Positions 56,273-64,000 of a stretch of DNA of 64,000 nt are shown here, piece after piece. The notes under the pieces are model-generated. The model was not told the origin of the DNA and did no database searches. It worked only from the letters and a program-made list of their open reading frames with translations. This DNA is from Alphaproteobacteria bacterium MarineAlpha9_Bin3 (GTDB lineage Bacteria; Pseudomonadota; Alphaproteobacteria; TMED109), in NCBI GenBank assembly GCA_002937655.1, contig PTKH01000004.1, positions 1 through 64,000 of the forward strand. The letters run 5' to 3'. Each line of letters starts with the position of its first letter. Position 1 is the first letter of the stretch. The position numbers and the translations under genes are program-made.

Positions 56273-57447
56273 TTATAATTGCCACTGTTAATTATATGTT
56301 TACTAATATTTCTCGCCTCTTTATCAACCAATATTATATCCTCTAAACAATTTACCTTTTTATTATAATTTTTATTTAATGCTTCTTTCAATATATCCAT
56401 TATTGAATTAAAATTTATTTTTTTTTTAATAAAAGAGTTAACGGCTACTTCATTTATAGCATTTAAACTTATTACTGAGGCATGACCTTCATTAAGAGCT
56501 GATCTGCAAATCTCTATTGATTTAAAAACAGATGTATCTACTTCTTCAAAATTAAGGCTTTTAATTAAAGTTAAATCTAACTTTTTTATATCTGCATAAA
56601 TTTTGTTAGGATAATTTAGAGCAAATGAAATCGGGCTTTTCATATCTGGCATACTTAAACCAGCATTCATTGACCCATCCTTATATTCTACAATACCATG
56701 TATTATTGATTCAGGATGAATTATAATATCTATATTTTTTTGATTAATATTAAATAAATATGCAGCTTCGATTAATTCTAAACCTTTATTCATTAAAGTA
56801 GCGGAATCAATACTTATTTTTTTTCCCATTTTCCAAATGGGATGATTGATTGCCTCCTCTAAAGATACTTTGTTTAAACTATTATAAGAAAAACCTCTAA
56901 AAGGTCCTCCAGAGCCAGTAATAATAACTCTAGAAATATTTTCAATTTTAGTATTATCTAAAATTTGATATAAAGTATTATGCTCTGAATCAATAGGTAT
57001 AATTTTAGTTTCAGTATTTTGGATCTTGTTTAATAAAATAGGTCCTGCACATACAATTGACTCTTTATTTGCTAGAGCTATATATCTAGCATTACCAATA
57101 GCATTAAAAGTAGAATTTAGCCCCGCAAAGCCAGATATAGCAGCAACTAAAATATCAACTTTTCTTTTAGAAGCTTCAATAATTGCTTTATTTCCTGAAG
57201 CTACCTCAATATCATACTTTTTTAGTGCATCTTTTAGCCCATTATATTTTTTATTATTATTTATAATTGCTAAATTTGGCTTAAAATATTTAGCAGCATT
57301 AATTAATCCTGCTAAATCTTCATTACAAACAATAGTATCTATTTTAAATTCATTTTTATTAATCTTTATGATTTCCTGAGTAGATAAGCCTACTGAACCT
57401 GTAGCTCCAAAAATAGATATTAATTTTTTTTTATTTTTTTTAAGCAT
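56269..57447 (-). CDS. dxr: 1-deoxy-D-xylulose 5-phosphate reductoisomerase
   Basis: Second step of the MEP isoprenoid pathway. NADPH motif FGATGSVGLST near residues 13-22, LANKESIVCAG, the metal/substrate loop PIDSEHNTLYQ, SGGPFRG and MGKKISIDSATLMNKGLE are present. I use the ATG at 57447 (MLKKNKKKL), which overlaps cdsA by eight bases; the frame extends to 57480. With IspDF at 22407 it shows a MEP pathway. Confidence 0.95.
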   Translation of the reverse strand: MLKKNKKKLISIFGATGSVGLSTQEIIKINKNEFKIDTIVCNEDLAGLINAAKYFKPNLAIINNNKKYNGLKDALKKYDIEVASGNKAIIEASKRKVDILVAAISGFAGLNSTFNAIGNARYIALANKESIVCAGPILLNKIQNTETKIIPIDSEHNTLYQILDNTKIENISRVIITGSGGPFRGFSYNSLNKVSLEEAINHPIWKMGKKISIDSATLMNKGLELIEAAYLFNINQKNIDIIIHPESIIHGIVEYKDGSMNAGLSMPDMKSPISFALNYPNKIYADIKKLDLTLIKSLNFEEVDTSVFKSIEICRSALNEGHASVISLNAINEVAVNSFIKKKINFNSIMDILKEALNKNYNKKVNCLEDIILVDKEARNISKHIINSGNYK

Positions 57448-58228
57448 ATATACTACAACCAATATATAAAATGATACCACTAATCATTAAACCATCTAAT
57501 CTATCTAATAAGCCTCCATGTCCAGGAATCAATGTTCCGGAATCCTTAATCTGATGTTTTCTTTTAATCCAACTTTCAAATAAATCACCTAATTGTGTTG
57601 CTAAAGATAAAACAAGACCAAAATACAAACCTTTTAAAATAGGATATTCCTTTATATAAAAACATATTAAACTAATTAAAACCCCAAAAAATATTCCTAA
57701 TAAAAACCCTGACCAAGTTTTATTTGGCGATAATGATGGACATAATTTTATACCACCAAAATACCTACCACAAATGTAAGAGAATGTATCAGTAGACCAC
57801 ACTATTAGAAGAAACCATAATATAATATCAGTTCCATCATGTAAGTGTCTAATTTCATATAAATATATAAATGGCAAACATAAATAAATAGGTCCAAAGA
57901 TAATAAAAGATTTATTTATTTTTGATGTATTCTTTGAAAATAAATTTAATATAAAAATAATCATATAAAATATTATACTAAACTTAATACTTAATATGCT
58001 AAGCATAAAAATGATAACATTAAATAAGGACTTAGTGCATTTTAAAGTAATATTATTAATATCTTCCGTAATATTTACCCATTCATATGTTAGCAGAAAA
58101 ATAATCGCGCATATGGTAAATAATAAAAAATTATTATTTAAGAATACTCCAGATAATACAATTATTACTAATACAAGAGATGATAAAATTCTTAAATATG
58201 AATTATTATGAATAAATTTATAATTCAT
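57440..58228 (-). CDS. cdsA: Phosphatidate cytidylyltransferase
   Basis: Makes CDP-diacylglycerol in the inner membrane. About seven to eight membrane segments and the family signature GTLIPGHGGLLDRLDGLM near the C-terminus, with WSTDTFSYICGRYFGG and SPNKTWSGFLLG upstream. Length 262 is typical. It overlaps uppS by eleven bases. Its product feeds PgpA (23557) through phosphatidylglycerol phosphate. Confidence 0.94.
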   Translation of the reverse strand: MNYKFIHNNSYLRILSSLVLVIIVLSGVFLNNNFLLFTICAIIFLLTYEWVNITEDINNITLKCTKSLFNVIIFMLSILSIKFSIIFYMIIFILNLFSKNTSKINKSFIIFGPIYLCLPFIYLYEIRHLHDGTDIILWFLLIVWSTDTFSYICGRYFGGIKLCPSLSPNKTWSGFLLGIFFGVLISLICFYIKEYPILKGLYFGLVLSLATQLGDLFESWIKRKHQIKDSGTLIPGHGGLLDRLDGLMISGIILYIGCSIYA

Positions 58229-58922
58229 TTAATTTACCAAACCTTCTATCCCTTGTTCCAAAACTTTTAAGAACTTTTAAATAAATATCATTATCAAAAT
58301 CTGGCCAATTACATTTAACAAATTCATATTCAGAATAAGCAGATTGCCATAATAAAAAGTTACTTATTCTATATTCTCCACTTGTTCTTATTATAAGATC
58401 TGGGTTAGGAATACCACTTGTCATTAAATTTTTTTCAATATCTTTTAAAGATAACTTTTCAATTGACATATTATTTATACTAAATTCTTTATAGATATTA
58501 ATTATAGCACTTCTTATATCTTCTCTACCTCCATAATCTAAAGCAATTATTAAATTCAATCCATCATTAGTGGATGAATTAATTTCTAATTCTTCAATTT
58601 TTTTTATAATACTTTTTTTTAACCTATCTCTTCTTCCTATAACTCTTAGCCTTATATTTTCCTTTAAAAAATTTTTTGCTTCATTGGTTAAAAACAAACT
58701 TAAGAGATTCATTAAATCATTAATTTCTTTTTTTGGTCTATTCCAATTTTCTGAGGAAAAAGCATATAAAGTTAAATAACTTATACCGCAATTAGTTGTG
58801 AATTCTACTATACTTTTTAAACGCTCAACACCCGCTTTATGACCAGAAATTCTTGGTAAACCTTTATTTTTTGCCCATCTGCCATTTCCGTCCATAATTA
58901 TAGCAACATGATCTGGATACAA
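58218..58922 (-). CDS. uppS: Undecaprenyl diphosphate synthase
   Basis: cis-Prenyltransferase that makes the C55 carrier lipid for peptidoglycan and LPS. Catalytic Asp11 in IIMDGNGRWAKN, AFSSENWNRP, DYGGREDI and the Mg/diphosphate region LIIRTSGEYRISNFLLWQ. The start is TTG, supported by AGGAG eight bases upstream and by the family N-terminus. Length 234 is at the short end. Confidence 0.95.
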   Translation of the reverse strand: MYPDHVAIIMDGNGRWAKNKGLPRISGHKAGVERLKSIVEFTTNCGISYLTLYAFSSENWNRPKKEINDLMNLLSLFLTNEAKNFLKENIRLRVIGRRDRLKKSIIKKIEELEINSSTNDGLNLIIALDYGGREDIRSAIINIYKEFSINNMSIEKLSLKDIEKNLMTSGIPNPDLIIRTSGEYRISNFLLWQSAYSEYEFVKCNWPDFDNDIYLKVLKSFGTRDRRFGKLNEL

Positions 58923-58946
58923 TTAATAAACTCCTAATATAAAGAT

Positions 58947-59504
58947 TTATACTTTCTTAATTTCTTCTTCTTTACTAAGAGATAATGTCTCAATTGATTT
59001 AATTGATTCATTTGTTAAATTTTGAATTTTATCTGCCATTTCTCTTTGTTCATCATCAGTATAAGTATTAGATTGATGAAGCCTTTTAAGAAGATTCATA
59101 GAATCTTGTCTTACATTTCTAACCGCAATTTTTGAGTTTTCGGCATACTTTGAGGCTGTTTTTGCCAGTTCAATTCTTCTTTCCTCATTAAGTTCAGGCA
59201 TTATGATTCTAATAATAGATCCTTCTGTTTGGGGATTTAAATTTAAGCCAGACTCATGTATACCTTTTTCAATTAAAGCGATATTATTTACATCCCATAC
59301 TTGAATAGAAACCAATTTTGCTTCTGGTATTGAAACTGTAGCCAAGTCTCTAAGTTTCATGACTTGTCCGTATGCATTTACATTAATTGTTTCAAACATA
59401 TTTGCACTAGCTCTACCAGTACGCAAACCAGAAAACTCGGTTTTAAGTACCTCTAAAGAATTATTCATTCTTCTCTTAATATCATTTAAATCTATCTCTT
59501 CCAT
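58947..59504 (-). CDS. frr: Ribosome recycling factor
   Basis: Splits post-termination ribosomes with EF-G. The three-helix bundle and the GLRTGRASANMFETINVNAYG hinge region are conserved (with the RTGRAS motif near 27-32), as is RIIMPELNEERRIELAK. Length 185 is standard. An AAAGGA ribosome site precedes the ATG. It is next to pyrH, in the usual rpsB-tsf-pyrH-frr order. Confidence 0.97.
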   Translation of the reverse strand: MEEIDLNDIKRRMNNSLEVLKTEFSGLRTGRASANMFETINVNAYGQVMKLRDLATVSIPEAKLVSIQVWDVNNIALIEKGIHESGLNLNPQTEGSIIRIIMPELNEERRIELAKTASKYAENSKIAVRNVRQDSMNLLKRLHQSNTYTDDEQREMADKIQNLTNESIKSIETLSLSKEEEIKKV

Positions 59505-59520
59505 CCATTTTCCTTTTGTA

Positions 59521-60264
59521 TTAATTAGAAATTATAGTTTTTACTCCCTCTCCATTAATAATAGAAGATAAAGCATTTTTTTCATTAATAGAAAATACTA
59601 CTACTGGAATATTGTTATCTCTTGCTAGTGAGATAGCTGATGCGTCCATAATTCCTAAATTATCAGATAACACTTTTGAATAGGTTATATTATCGTACCT
59701 TTTTGCATCATTATTTTTATTAGGGTCACTAGTATAAACTCCATCAACTTGAGTACCTTTCATTAGAACAGTACAGTTCATTTCAGCGGCTCTTAGAGCA
59801 GCAGCAGTATCAGTTGTAAAATAAGGGTTTCCAGTACCTCCTGCAAATATAACTATTCTTTTTTTTTCTAAATGTCTAACAGCTCTTCTTCTAATAAAAG
59901 GTTCACAAACAGTTTGCATAGGAACTGCAGATAAAACTCTTGAAGCAACCCCTAATCTTTCTATAGAATTTTGAATAGCCATAGCGTTTATAACTGTTGC
60001 TAGCATTCCCATACTATCAGCTGTTCCTCTTTCTATTCCTTGAGAAACTCCTGCTACTCCTCTAAATATATTACCACCACCTACAACTATGCAAATTTCT
60101 GTTTTTGTTTTAGATAAAGAAACAATATCATACGTGATTTTATCAACTATTTCAGAATCTATCCCAAATTCTTTTTTCCCAAGTAATGCTTCACCAGACA
60201 ACTTAATCATAATACGAGAAAAAATATTTTTCTCATCATGTATACTTTTATCTTTTGTTTCCAT
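59521..60264 (-). CDS. pyrH: Uridylate kinase
   Basis: Hexameric amino-acid-kinase-fold enzyme phosphorylating UMP to UDP. IMIKLSGEALLG, VVGGGNIFRG, FAGGTGNPYFTTDTAAALRA and KGTQVDGVYTSDP are present. I prefer the ATG at 60264 (METKDKS); a GTG at 60273 is in frame. Its UDP output links to PyrG at 33569. Confidence 0.96.
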   Translation of the reverse strand: METKDKSIHDEKNIFSRIMIKLSGEALLGKKEFGIDSEIVDKITYDIVSLSKTKTEICIVVGGGNIFRGVAGVSQGIERGTADSMGMLATVINAMAIQNSIERLGVASRVLSAVPMQTVCEPFIRRRAVRHLEKKRIVIFAGGTGNPYFTTDTAAALRAAEMNCTVLMKGTQVDGVYTSDPNKNNDAKRYDNITYSKVLSDNLGIMDASAISLARDNNIPVVVFSINEKNALSSIINGEGVKTIISN

Positions 60265-60281
60265 TAAAATCACATATTGTA

Positions 60282-61211
60282 CTAATTATTTATTTGTTCA
60301 GCCACCTCTGTTGCAAAGTCTTTTTTCTCTACTTCAATACCCTCACCTAATATAAAATATTTAAAATCTTTTATTGATATATTACAAGAAAAATCTTTTT
60401 CTGCTTCTTTTATAATTTTTGCTACCTTAGACTCTCCGTCTATAACCCATATTTGATCCATAAGAGTTATTTCAGAATAAAATTTTGAAATTCTACCTTC
60501 CACCATTTTTTCAATAATATTATCAGGCTTACCAGAATCTTTAGCTTGTTCAATTAAAATACTTCTTTCTCTTTCAATAACCTCTGGATCAACATCATCT
60601 ACACTTATAGCAATCGGTTTTGAGGCCGCAATATGCATAGCTAATTGTTTACCAAGCTCATTAATTTTATCAGCTGCACCATTACTCTCTATTGATAATA
60701 TTACACCAATTTTTCCTAAGCCTTCATTAATTTGGCCATGTATATAAGATGAAAAAATATTATTATTAGTATTTTTTAATCTATGAGTTCTTCTTAGAAC
60801 TATATTTTCACCAATAAGACCAATTAGGTCAGTTAGAGTTTCTTCTACACTTTTTTTACTGTCTAAATACTTAGCTTTTTTTAAATCTTCAATATTATTT
60901 CCATTAGCCAGGGCTATTTGTGATACATTTTTTGCAAAATTTTGAAAATCTGGATTTCTTGAAACAAAATCCGTCTCAGAATTTATCTCTACTAAAGCAG
61001 CTGCATCAGAATTAACAGAAACTGTAACTACACCATCAGCAGCAACTCTAGCAGATTTTTTTTCTGCACCAGAAATACCTTTTTTTCTTAACCAGTCAAT
61101 TGATTCTTCTATATTACCATTCGTTTCAACTAGCGCGTTTTTACAATCCATCATACCTGCGCCAGTTTTGTCTCTTAATTCTTTAACTAATGTTGCTGTT
61201 ACTCCAGACAT
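60282..61211 (-). CDS. tsf: Elongation factor Ts
   Basis: Guanine-nucleotide exchange factor for EF-Tu. UBA domain 1-45 with VKELRDKTGAGMMDCKNAL, then the TDFV motif (SETDFVSRN near 78-86) and two core subdomains with IGENIVLRR. Length 309 is typical. GGAGACAATT precedes the ATG. It is 21 bases downstream of rpsB. Confidence 0.97.
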   Translation of the reverse strand: MSGVTATLVKELRDKTGAGMMDCKNALVETNGNIEESIDWLRKKGISGAEKKSARVAADGVVTVSVNSDAAALVEINSETDFVSRNPDFQNFAKNVSQIALANGNNIEDLKKAKYLDSKKSVEETLTDLIGLIGENIVLRRTHRLKNTNNNIFSSYIHGQINEGLGKIGVILSIESNGAADKINELGKQLAMHIAASKPIAISVDDVDPEVIERERSILIEQAKDSGKPDNIIEKMVEGRISKFYSEITLMDQIWVIDGESKVAKIIKEAEKDFSCNISIKDFKYFILGEGIEVEKKDFATEVAEQINN

Positions 61212-61232
61212 AATTGTCTCCTTACTTAATTG

Positions 61233-62153
61233 CTATTTATCTGCTTCTTTATTATCAGAAACTGAAACATCTTCACTTTCATTAATACTTTCTTTAGCTA
61301 TATCAATGTCTTTATTTTCTTTTTCCAGACTTACTTCTTTATTACTGTCATCTTTTGATTCAATATTTTTATCATCAGATTCAACAGACTCATCTGATTT
61401 ATCTGTTATATTTAATTCTTCCTTAATTTGATCTGACGCCCCTATATCTTTACCAGACTCACTAAAAGATACTTGCAAACCATCTAAAATAGATTCAGAC
61501 ATTAGCCTACAATATAAAGAAATCGCTCTGGTAGCATCATCATTACCAGGTATTGGAAAATCTACGCCATCTGGATTACTATTAGAATCTATAACGGCAA
61601 TTACTGGTATCTTAAGCACATTGGCTTCTTTAATAGCAATATGCTCTTTATTAGTATCTATAACAAATAAAGCATCAGGTAACCCGCCCATATCTTTAAT
61701 ACCTCCAAGAGAAGCCTCTAATTTATCTCTTTGTCTTTGGATTCCAACTAGTTCTTTTTTAGTCAATCCAGAGTCTTCCTTATTTAGTATTTCATCGTAA
61801 TTTTTAAGCCTTACTATTGATTTTGAAATAGTTTTCCAATTAGTAAGTGTTCCTCCTAACCATCTATGATTCATGAAGTATTGGCCAGAATTAATTGCAC
61901 TTTCAGCAATAATCTTTTGCGCTTGTCTTTTTGTACCAACAAACAAGACTCTACCTCCCCCCGCTGCTATATCTCTTATAACTTTGAGAGCGTTTTGTAT
62001 TAATGGGTAAGTTTGTTGTAAATCAATAATATGAATACCATTTCGTTCACCAAATAAATAAGATTCCATTTTAGGATTCCATCTATTTAATTGGTGTCCA
62101 AAGTGTATTCCAGCTTCTAGTAATTCTTTCATAGTATAGTTTGGCAAAGCCAT
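61233..62153 (-). CDS. rpsB: 30S ribosomal protein S2 with acidic C-terminal extension
   Basis: Ribosomal protein S2: [49 protein letters not shown] and [15 protein letters not shown] are conserved. The S2 core ends near residue 232. The remaining 70-odd residues are a low-complexity acidic tail of Asp, Glu, Ser, Lys and Asn. A strong AAGGAGAT ribosome site lies six bases from the ATG. The leader upstream contains three short G/C-rich hairpins. Confidence 0.96.
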   Translation of the reverse strand: MALPNYTMKELLEAGIHFGHQLNRWNPKMESYLFGERNGIHIIDLQQTYPLIQNALKVIRDIAAGGGRVLFVGTKRQAQKIIAESAINSGQYFMNHRWLGGTLTNWKTISKSIVRLKNYDEILNKEDSGLTKKELVGIQRQRDKLEASLGGIKDMGGLPDALFVIDTNKEHIAIKEANVLKIPVIAVIDSNSNPDGVDFPIPGNDDATRAISLYCRLMSESILDGLQVSFSESGKDIGASDQIKEELNITDKSDESVESDDKNIESKDDSNKEVSLEKENKDIDIAKESINESEDVSVSDNKEADK

Positions 62154-62169
62154 TGCTTATCTCCTTATC

Positions 62170-62232
62170 CGGTTAAACCGCCATGAAAATTGAGCTGTAA
62201 ACAGCACCGGAAGGCTTGAATAAATTTAAGCC
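62170..62232 (-). promoter_or_regulatory. Structured rpsB 5' leader (three hairpins)
   Basis: Three small inverted repeats lie in a row: CGGTTAAACCG at 62170-62180, GCTG-taaa-CAGC at 62194-62205, and GGCTT-N10-AAGCC at 62213-62232. The stretch is much more G/C-rich than the surrounding sequence, as expected of a folded RNA. rpsB-tsf is autoregulated by S2 through its leader in E. coli; an equivalent role here is inference, since I do not recognise the specific fold. Confidence 0.45.
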
Positions 62233-62257
62233 ACTTTCATGTGCGAAATTTTGTTTG

Positions 62258-62286
62258 TTTTTACATCTCAAAAATGAATATCGCAA
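62258..62286 (-). promoter_or_regulatory. Possible rpsB promoter
   Basis: On the minus strand TTGCGA (62281-62286) and TAAAAA (62258-62263) are 17 bases apart, ahead of the structured leader and after the dnaE stop. Matches to consensus are four of six each, so support is moderate. A start here would put all three hairpins in the mRNA leader. Confidence 0.35.
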
Positions 62287-62302
62287 GTAATAATTAACTT
62301 TT

Positions 62303-64000
62303 TTAATTTTTCATAATTGGCTTTACAAAACTAACTTCTTTTGAATTCTCTATTTTTTCTTTAAATATAAATGGAGATTTTAAATTTTGCATAGTTTCTA
62401 TTTTAATTATATTGCAATCTGCATCTTTAAAAATAATATGAATAGGATATTTTTTACAATCTTTCTCATCAGTTATGTTTAACTTTAAATCTCTAATAAA
62501 TTTATTTATATCAAAAGTTTTATTTAAATTTATTTCAAATGATTGGATTAATTTATTTAGTTTATCTTCTAATAAATACATATCTCTAACTAAAAGCCTA
62601 TTAGATCCATTTTCCTCCTTCATAATTGCAACTTTTAAATATAATTCTGTTCCAGAAATTAATAAGTCTCTCTTTTTCTGATAAATATCTGAATATATAA
62701 TTACTTCATGCAATCCTGATATAGAAGAGATAACAACTCTAGCAAATCTCCCATTTCTAGAAGATCTCTCATTAACTTGAATAACAACTCCTACTGTGGA
62801 GACTATAGAGTCAGAATTTAAATTTATTTCTGATATTTCACTAATTCCAATATGATTTAATATATTTTTGGATGAGTTTAAAGGATGTCCAGAATAATAG
62901 AAGCCTAAGGAATTTCTTTCCTTTTCTAGTTTTTCTTTTTCATTCCATTCCTCTACTTCAGGTAACTTCCATATCTCATTAAGATTAATAGTATCTCCAA
63001 AAATATTTTCTTGTCGATTATGTTTCTCTCCTGAAGAATTTATTGTTAAATCAACTAGTACCTGAGCAGACATAAATGTTTGCTTTCTATTTGAGTTAAT
63101 TGAGCTAAATGCACCTGATAATGCTAAATTTTCATAATGAGACTTGCTTAATAAATTTGCATCCATTCTACTAGCAAACTCTAATAAATTTTTATATTTT
63201 CCATTATTTTTTCTATTCTCAATGATAACACTCAATGCTTTATTACCAATATTTTTAATACTACATAACCCTGTTCTAATACAAAAAATTCCTTCTTCAT
63301 TTTTTTCTAAGTTATAATTTAACTCAGAATAATTTATATCGGGACCTAATAATTTAATATTTAGCCTTGAAAGCTCATTTCTATATATATTCACCTTATC
63401 TGTTAATTCAGCATCGAAAGTCATAAGTGCAGATAAAAATATTTCTGGATAGTTCGTTTTAAACCATGCTGTTTGATAAGCAATAAGCGCATATGCTGCT
63501 GCATGACTTTTATTAAAACCATACCCGGCAAAGCGAGCTATTAATTCAAATATCTTAGAAGATAACTTTTTATCGATATTATTTTTTAAAGCTCCTTCTA
63601 TAAAACTTTCTCTTTGAGCGTCCATTTCAGATTTTATCTTTTTTCCCATAGCTCTTCTTAATAAATCAGCTTGACCGAGAGAGTAACCTGATAATTTCTG
63701 AGCTGCTTCCATCACCTGTTCTTGATAAATCATTATTCCATAAGTTTCTTCTAATATAGAATTCAGTAATGGGTGTAATACTTCAACATTTTCAATACCA
63801 TGTTTTCTATTTATAAAAGAAGGAATGTTATCCATTGGTCCTGGCCTATATAAAGCAACAACAGCTATTATATCTTCAAATCTATCTGGTTTTAATTTTG
63901 ATAAAACATCTCTCATTCCCTGACTTTCTAATTGAAATATACCTATAGTTTCACCAGTACTAATTTCTTTATATGTTTTATTATCATCGAGTGGAATCTG
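62303..64000 (-). CDS. dnaE: DNA polymerase III alpha subunit, C-terminal part (5' end beyond window)
   Basis: Replicative polymerase. The frame is open to the window edge, so the 566 residues seen are roughly the C-terminal half; the first visible residues lead into GIFQLESQGMRDVL. ALYRPGPMDNIPSFINRKHG, EETYGIMIYQEQVM, LRRAMGKK and FNKSHAAAYALIAYQTAWFKTNYP belong to the fingers and tau-binding regions. The helix-hairpin-helix (GNKALSVII) and OB-fold (RNGRFARVVISS) follow. It is a DnaE1-type enzyme, upstream of rpsB. Confidence 0.97.
   Translation of the reverse strand, partial: QIPLDDNKTYKEISTGETIGIFQLESQGMRDVLSKLKPDRFEDIIAVVALYRPGPMDNIPSFINRKHGIENVEVLHPLLNSILEETYGIMIYQEQVMEAAQKLSGYSLGQADLLRRAMGKKIKSEMDAQRESFIEGALKNNIDKKLSSKIFELIARFAGYGFNKSHAAAYALIAYQTAWFKTNYPEIFLSALMTFDAELTDKVNIYRNELSRLNIKLLGPDINYSELNYNLEKNEEGIFCIRTGLCSIKNIGNKALSVIIENRKNNGKYKNLLEFASRMDANLLSKSHYENLALSGAFSSINSNRKQTFMSAQVLVDLTINSSGEKHNRQENIFGDTINLNEIWKLPEVEEWNEKEKLEKERNSLGFYYSGHPLNSSKNILNHIGISEISEINLNSDSIVSTVGVVIQVNERSSRNGRFARVVISSISGLHEVIIYSDIYQKKRDLLISGTELYLKVAIMKEENGSNRLLVRDMYLLEDKLNKLIQSFEINLNKTFDINKFIRDLKLNITDEKDCKKYPIHIIFKDADCNIIKIETMQNLKSPFIFKEKIENSKEVSFVKPIMKN

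Overview
This 64 kb window is chromosomal core sequence from a compact, strongly AT-rich alphaproteobacterium. The evidence for the lineage is gene order as well as gene content: ntrB-ntrC-ntrY-ntrX-trkA-trkH-hflX, a fused ispDF, pdhA-pdhB-pdhC-lpd, and the long run dnaE-rpsB-tsf-pyrH-frr-uppS-cdsA-dxr-rseP-bamA-skp-lpxD-fabZ-lpxA-lpxI-lpxB are all typical alphaproteobacterial neighbourhoods. Codon use is A/T-ending throughout, proteins are rich in Asn, Lys and Ile, intergenic gaps are tiny and stop/start overlaps are common. This suggests a streamlined, probably free-living (perhaps marine) cell. I cannot assign a genus. No mobile element, phage gene, CRISPR array, rRNA or island is visible, and no gene-free stretch exceeds 160 bp.

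Layout. (1) 1-9143, mainly plus strand: a partial tRNA-Ser(UGA) on the minus strand, then mltB-rlpA-dacA (peptidoglycan), tmk-holB (dTMP and replication), metG, a TatD-family nuclease, an MBL-fold hydrolase, a small unknown membrane protein and mazG. (2) 9138-22282, minus strand: a 3-hydroxyisobutyrate-dehydrogenase-like oxidoreductase, groES-groEL behind a CIRCE-like element, hflX, trkH-trkA (K+ uptake) and the two nitrogen-type two-component systems ntrYX and ntrBC. (3) 22407-24499, plus strand: ispDF, pgpA, and the CinA C-terminal amidohydrolase. (4) 24496-36337, minus strand: tpiA-secG-pyrG-kdsA-eno-ftsB-pdhA-pdhB-pdhC-lpd-lipA-ratA, linking lower glycolysis, CTP and KDO synthesis, pyruvate dehydrogenase and the lipoate it needs. 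(5) 36488-47532, plus strand: a PpiD-like periplasmic chaperone, trpE-trpG-trpD-trpC, moaC-moeA, lexA with its own SOS box, gltX and gltA. (6) 47536-64000, minus strand: gloA at the far end, then the lipid A, outer-membrane-assembly, isoprenoid, phospholipid and translation cluster, ending in a partial dnaE.

The window is ordinary housekeeping DNA and I do not see a new multi-gene system. The most unusual item is an N-terminal extension of pyruvate dehydrogenase E1-alpha that looks like a small YdaS/carph-type helix-turn-helix domain fused to the enzyme. Second-tier items are a candidate NtrC-type operator between ntrB and ispDF, the absence of dusB, hfq and comEC from places where related genomes often carry them, an Asn/Asp-rich linker in the E2 subunit, and tight coupling of a periplasmic chaperone gene to the trp operon.
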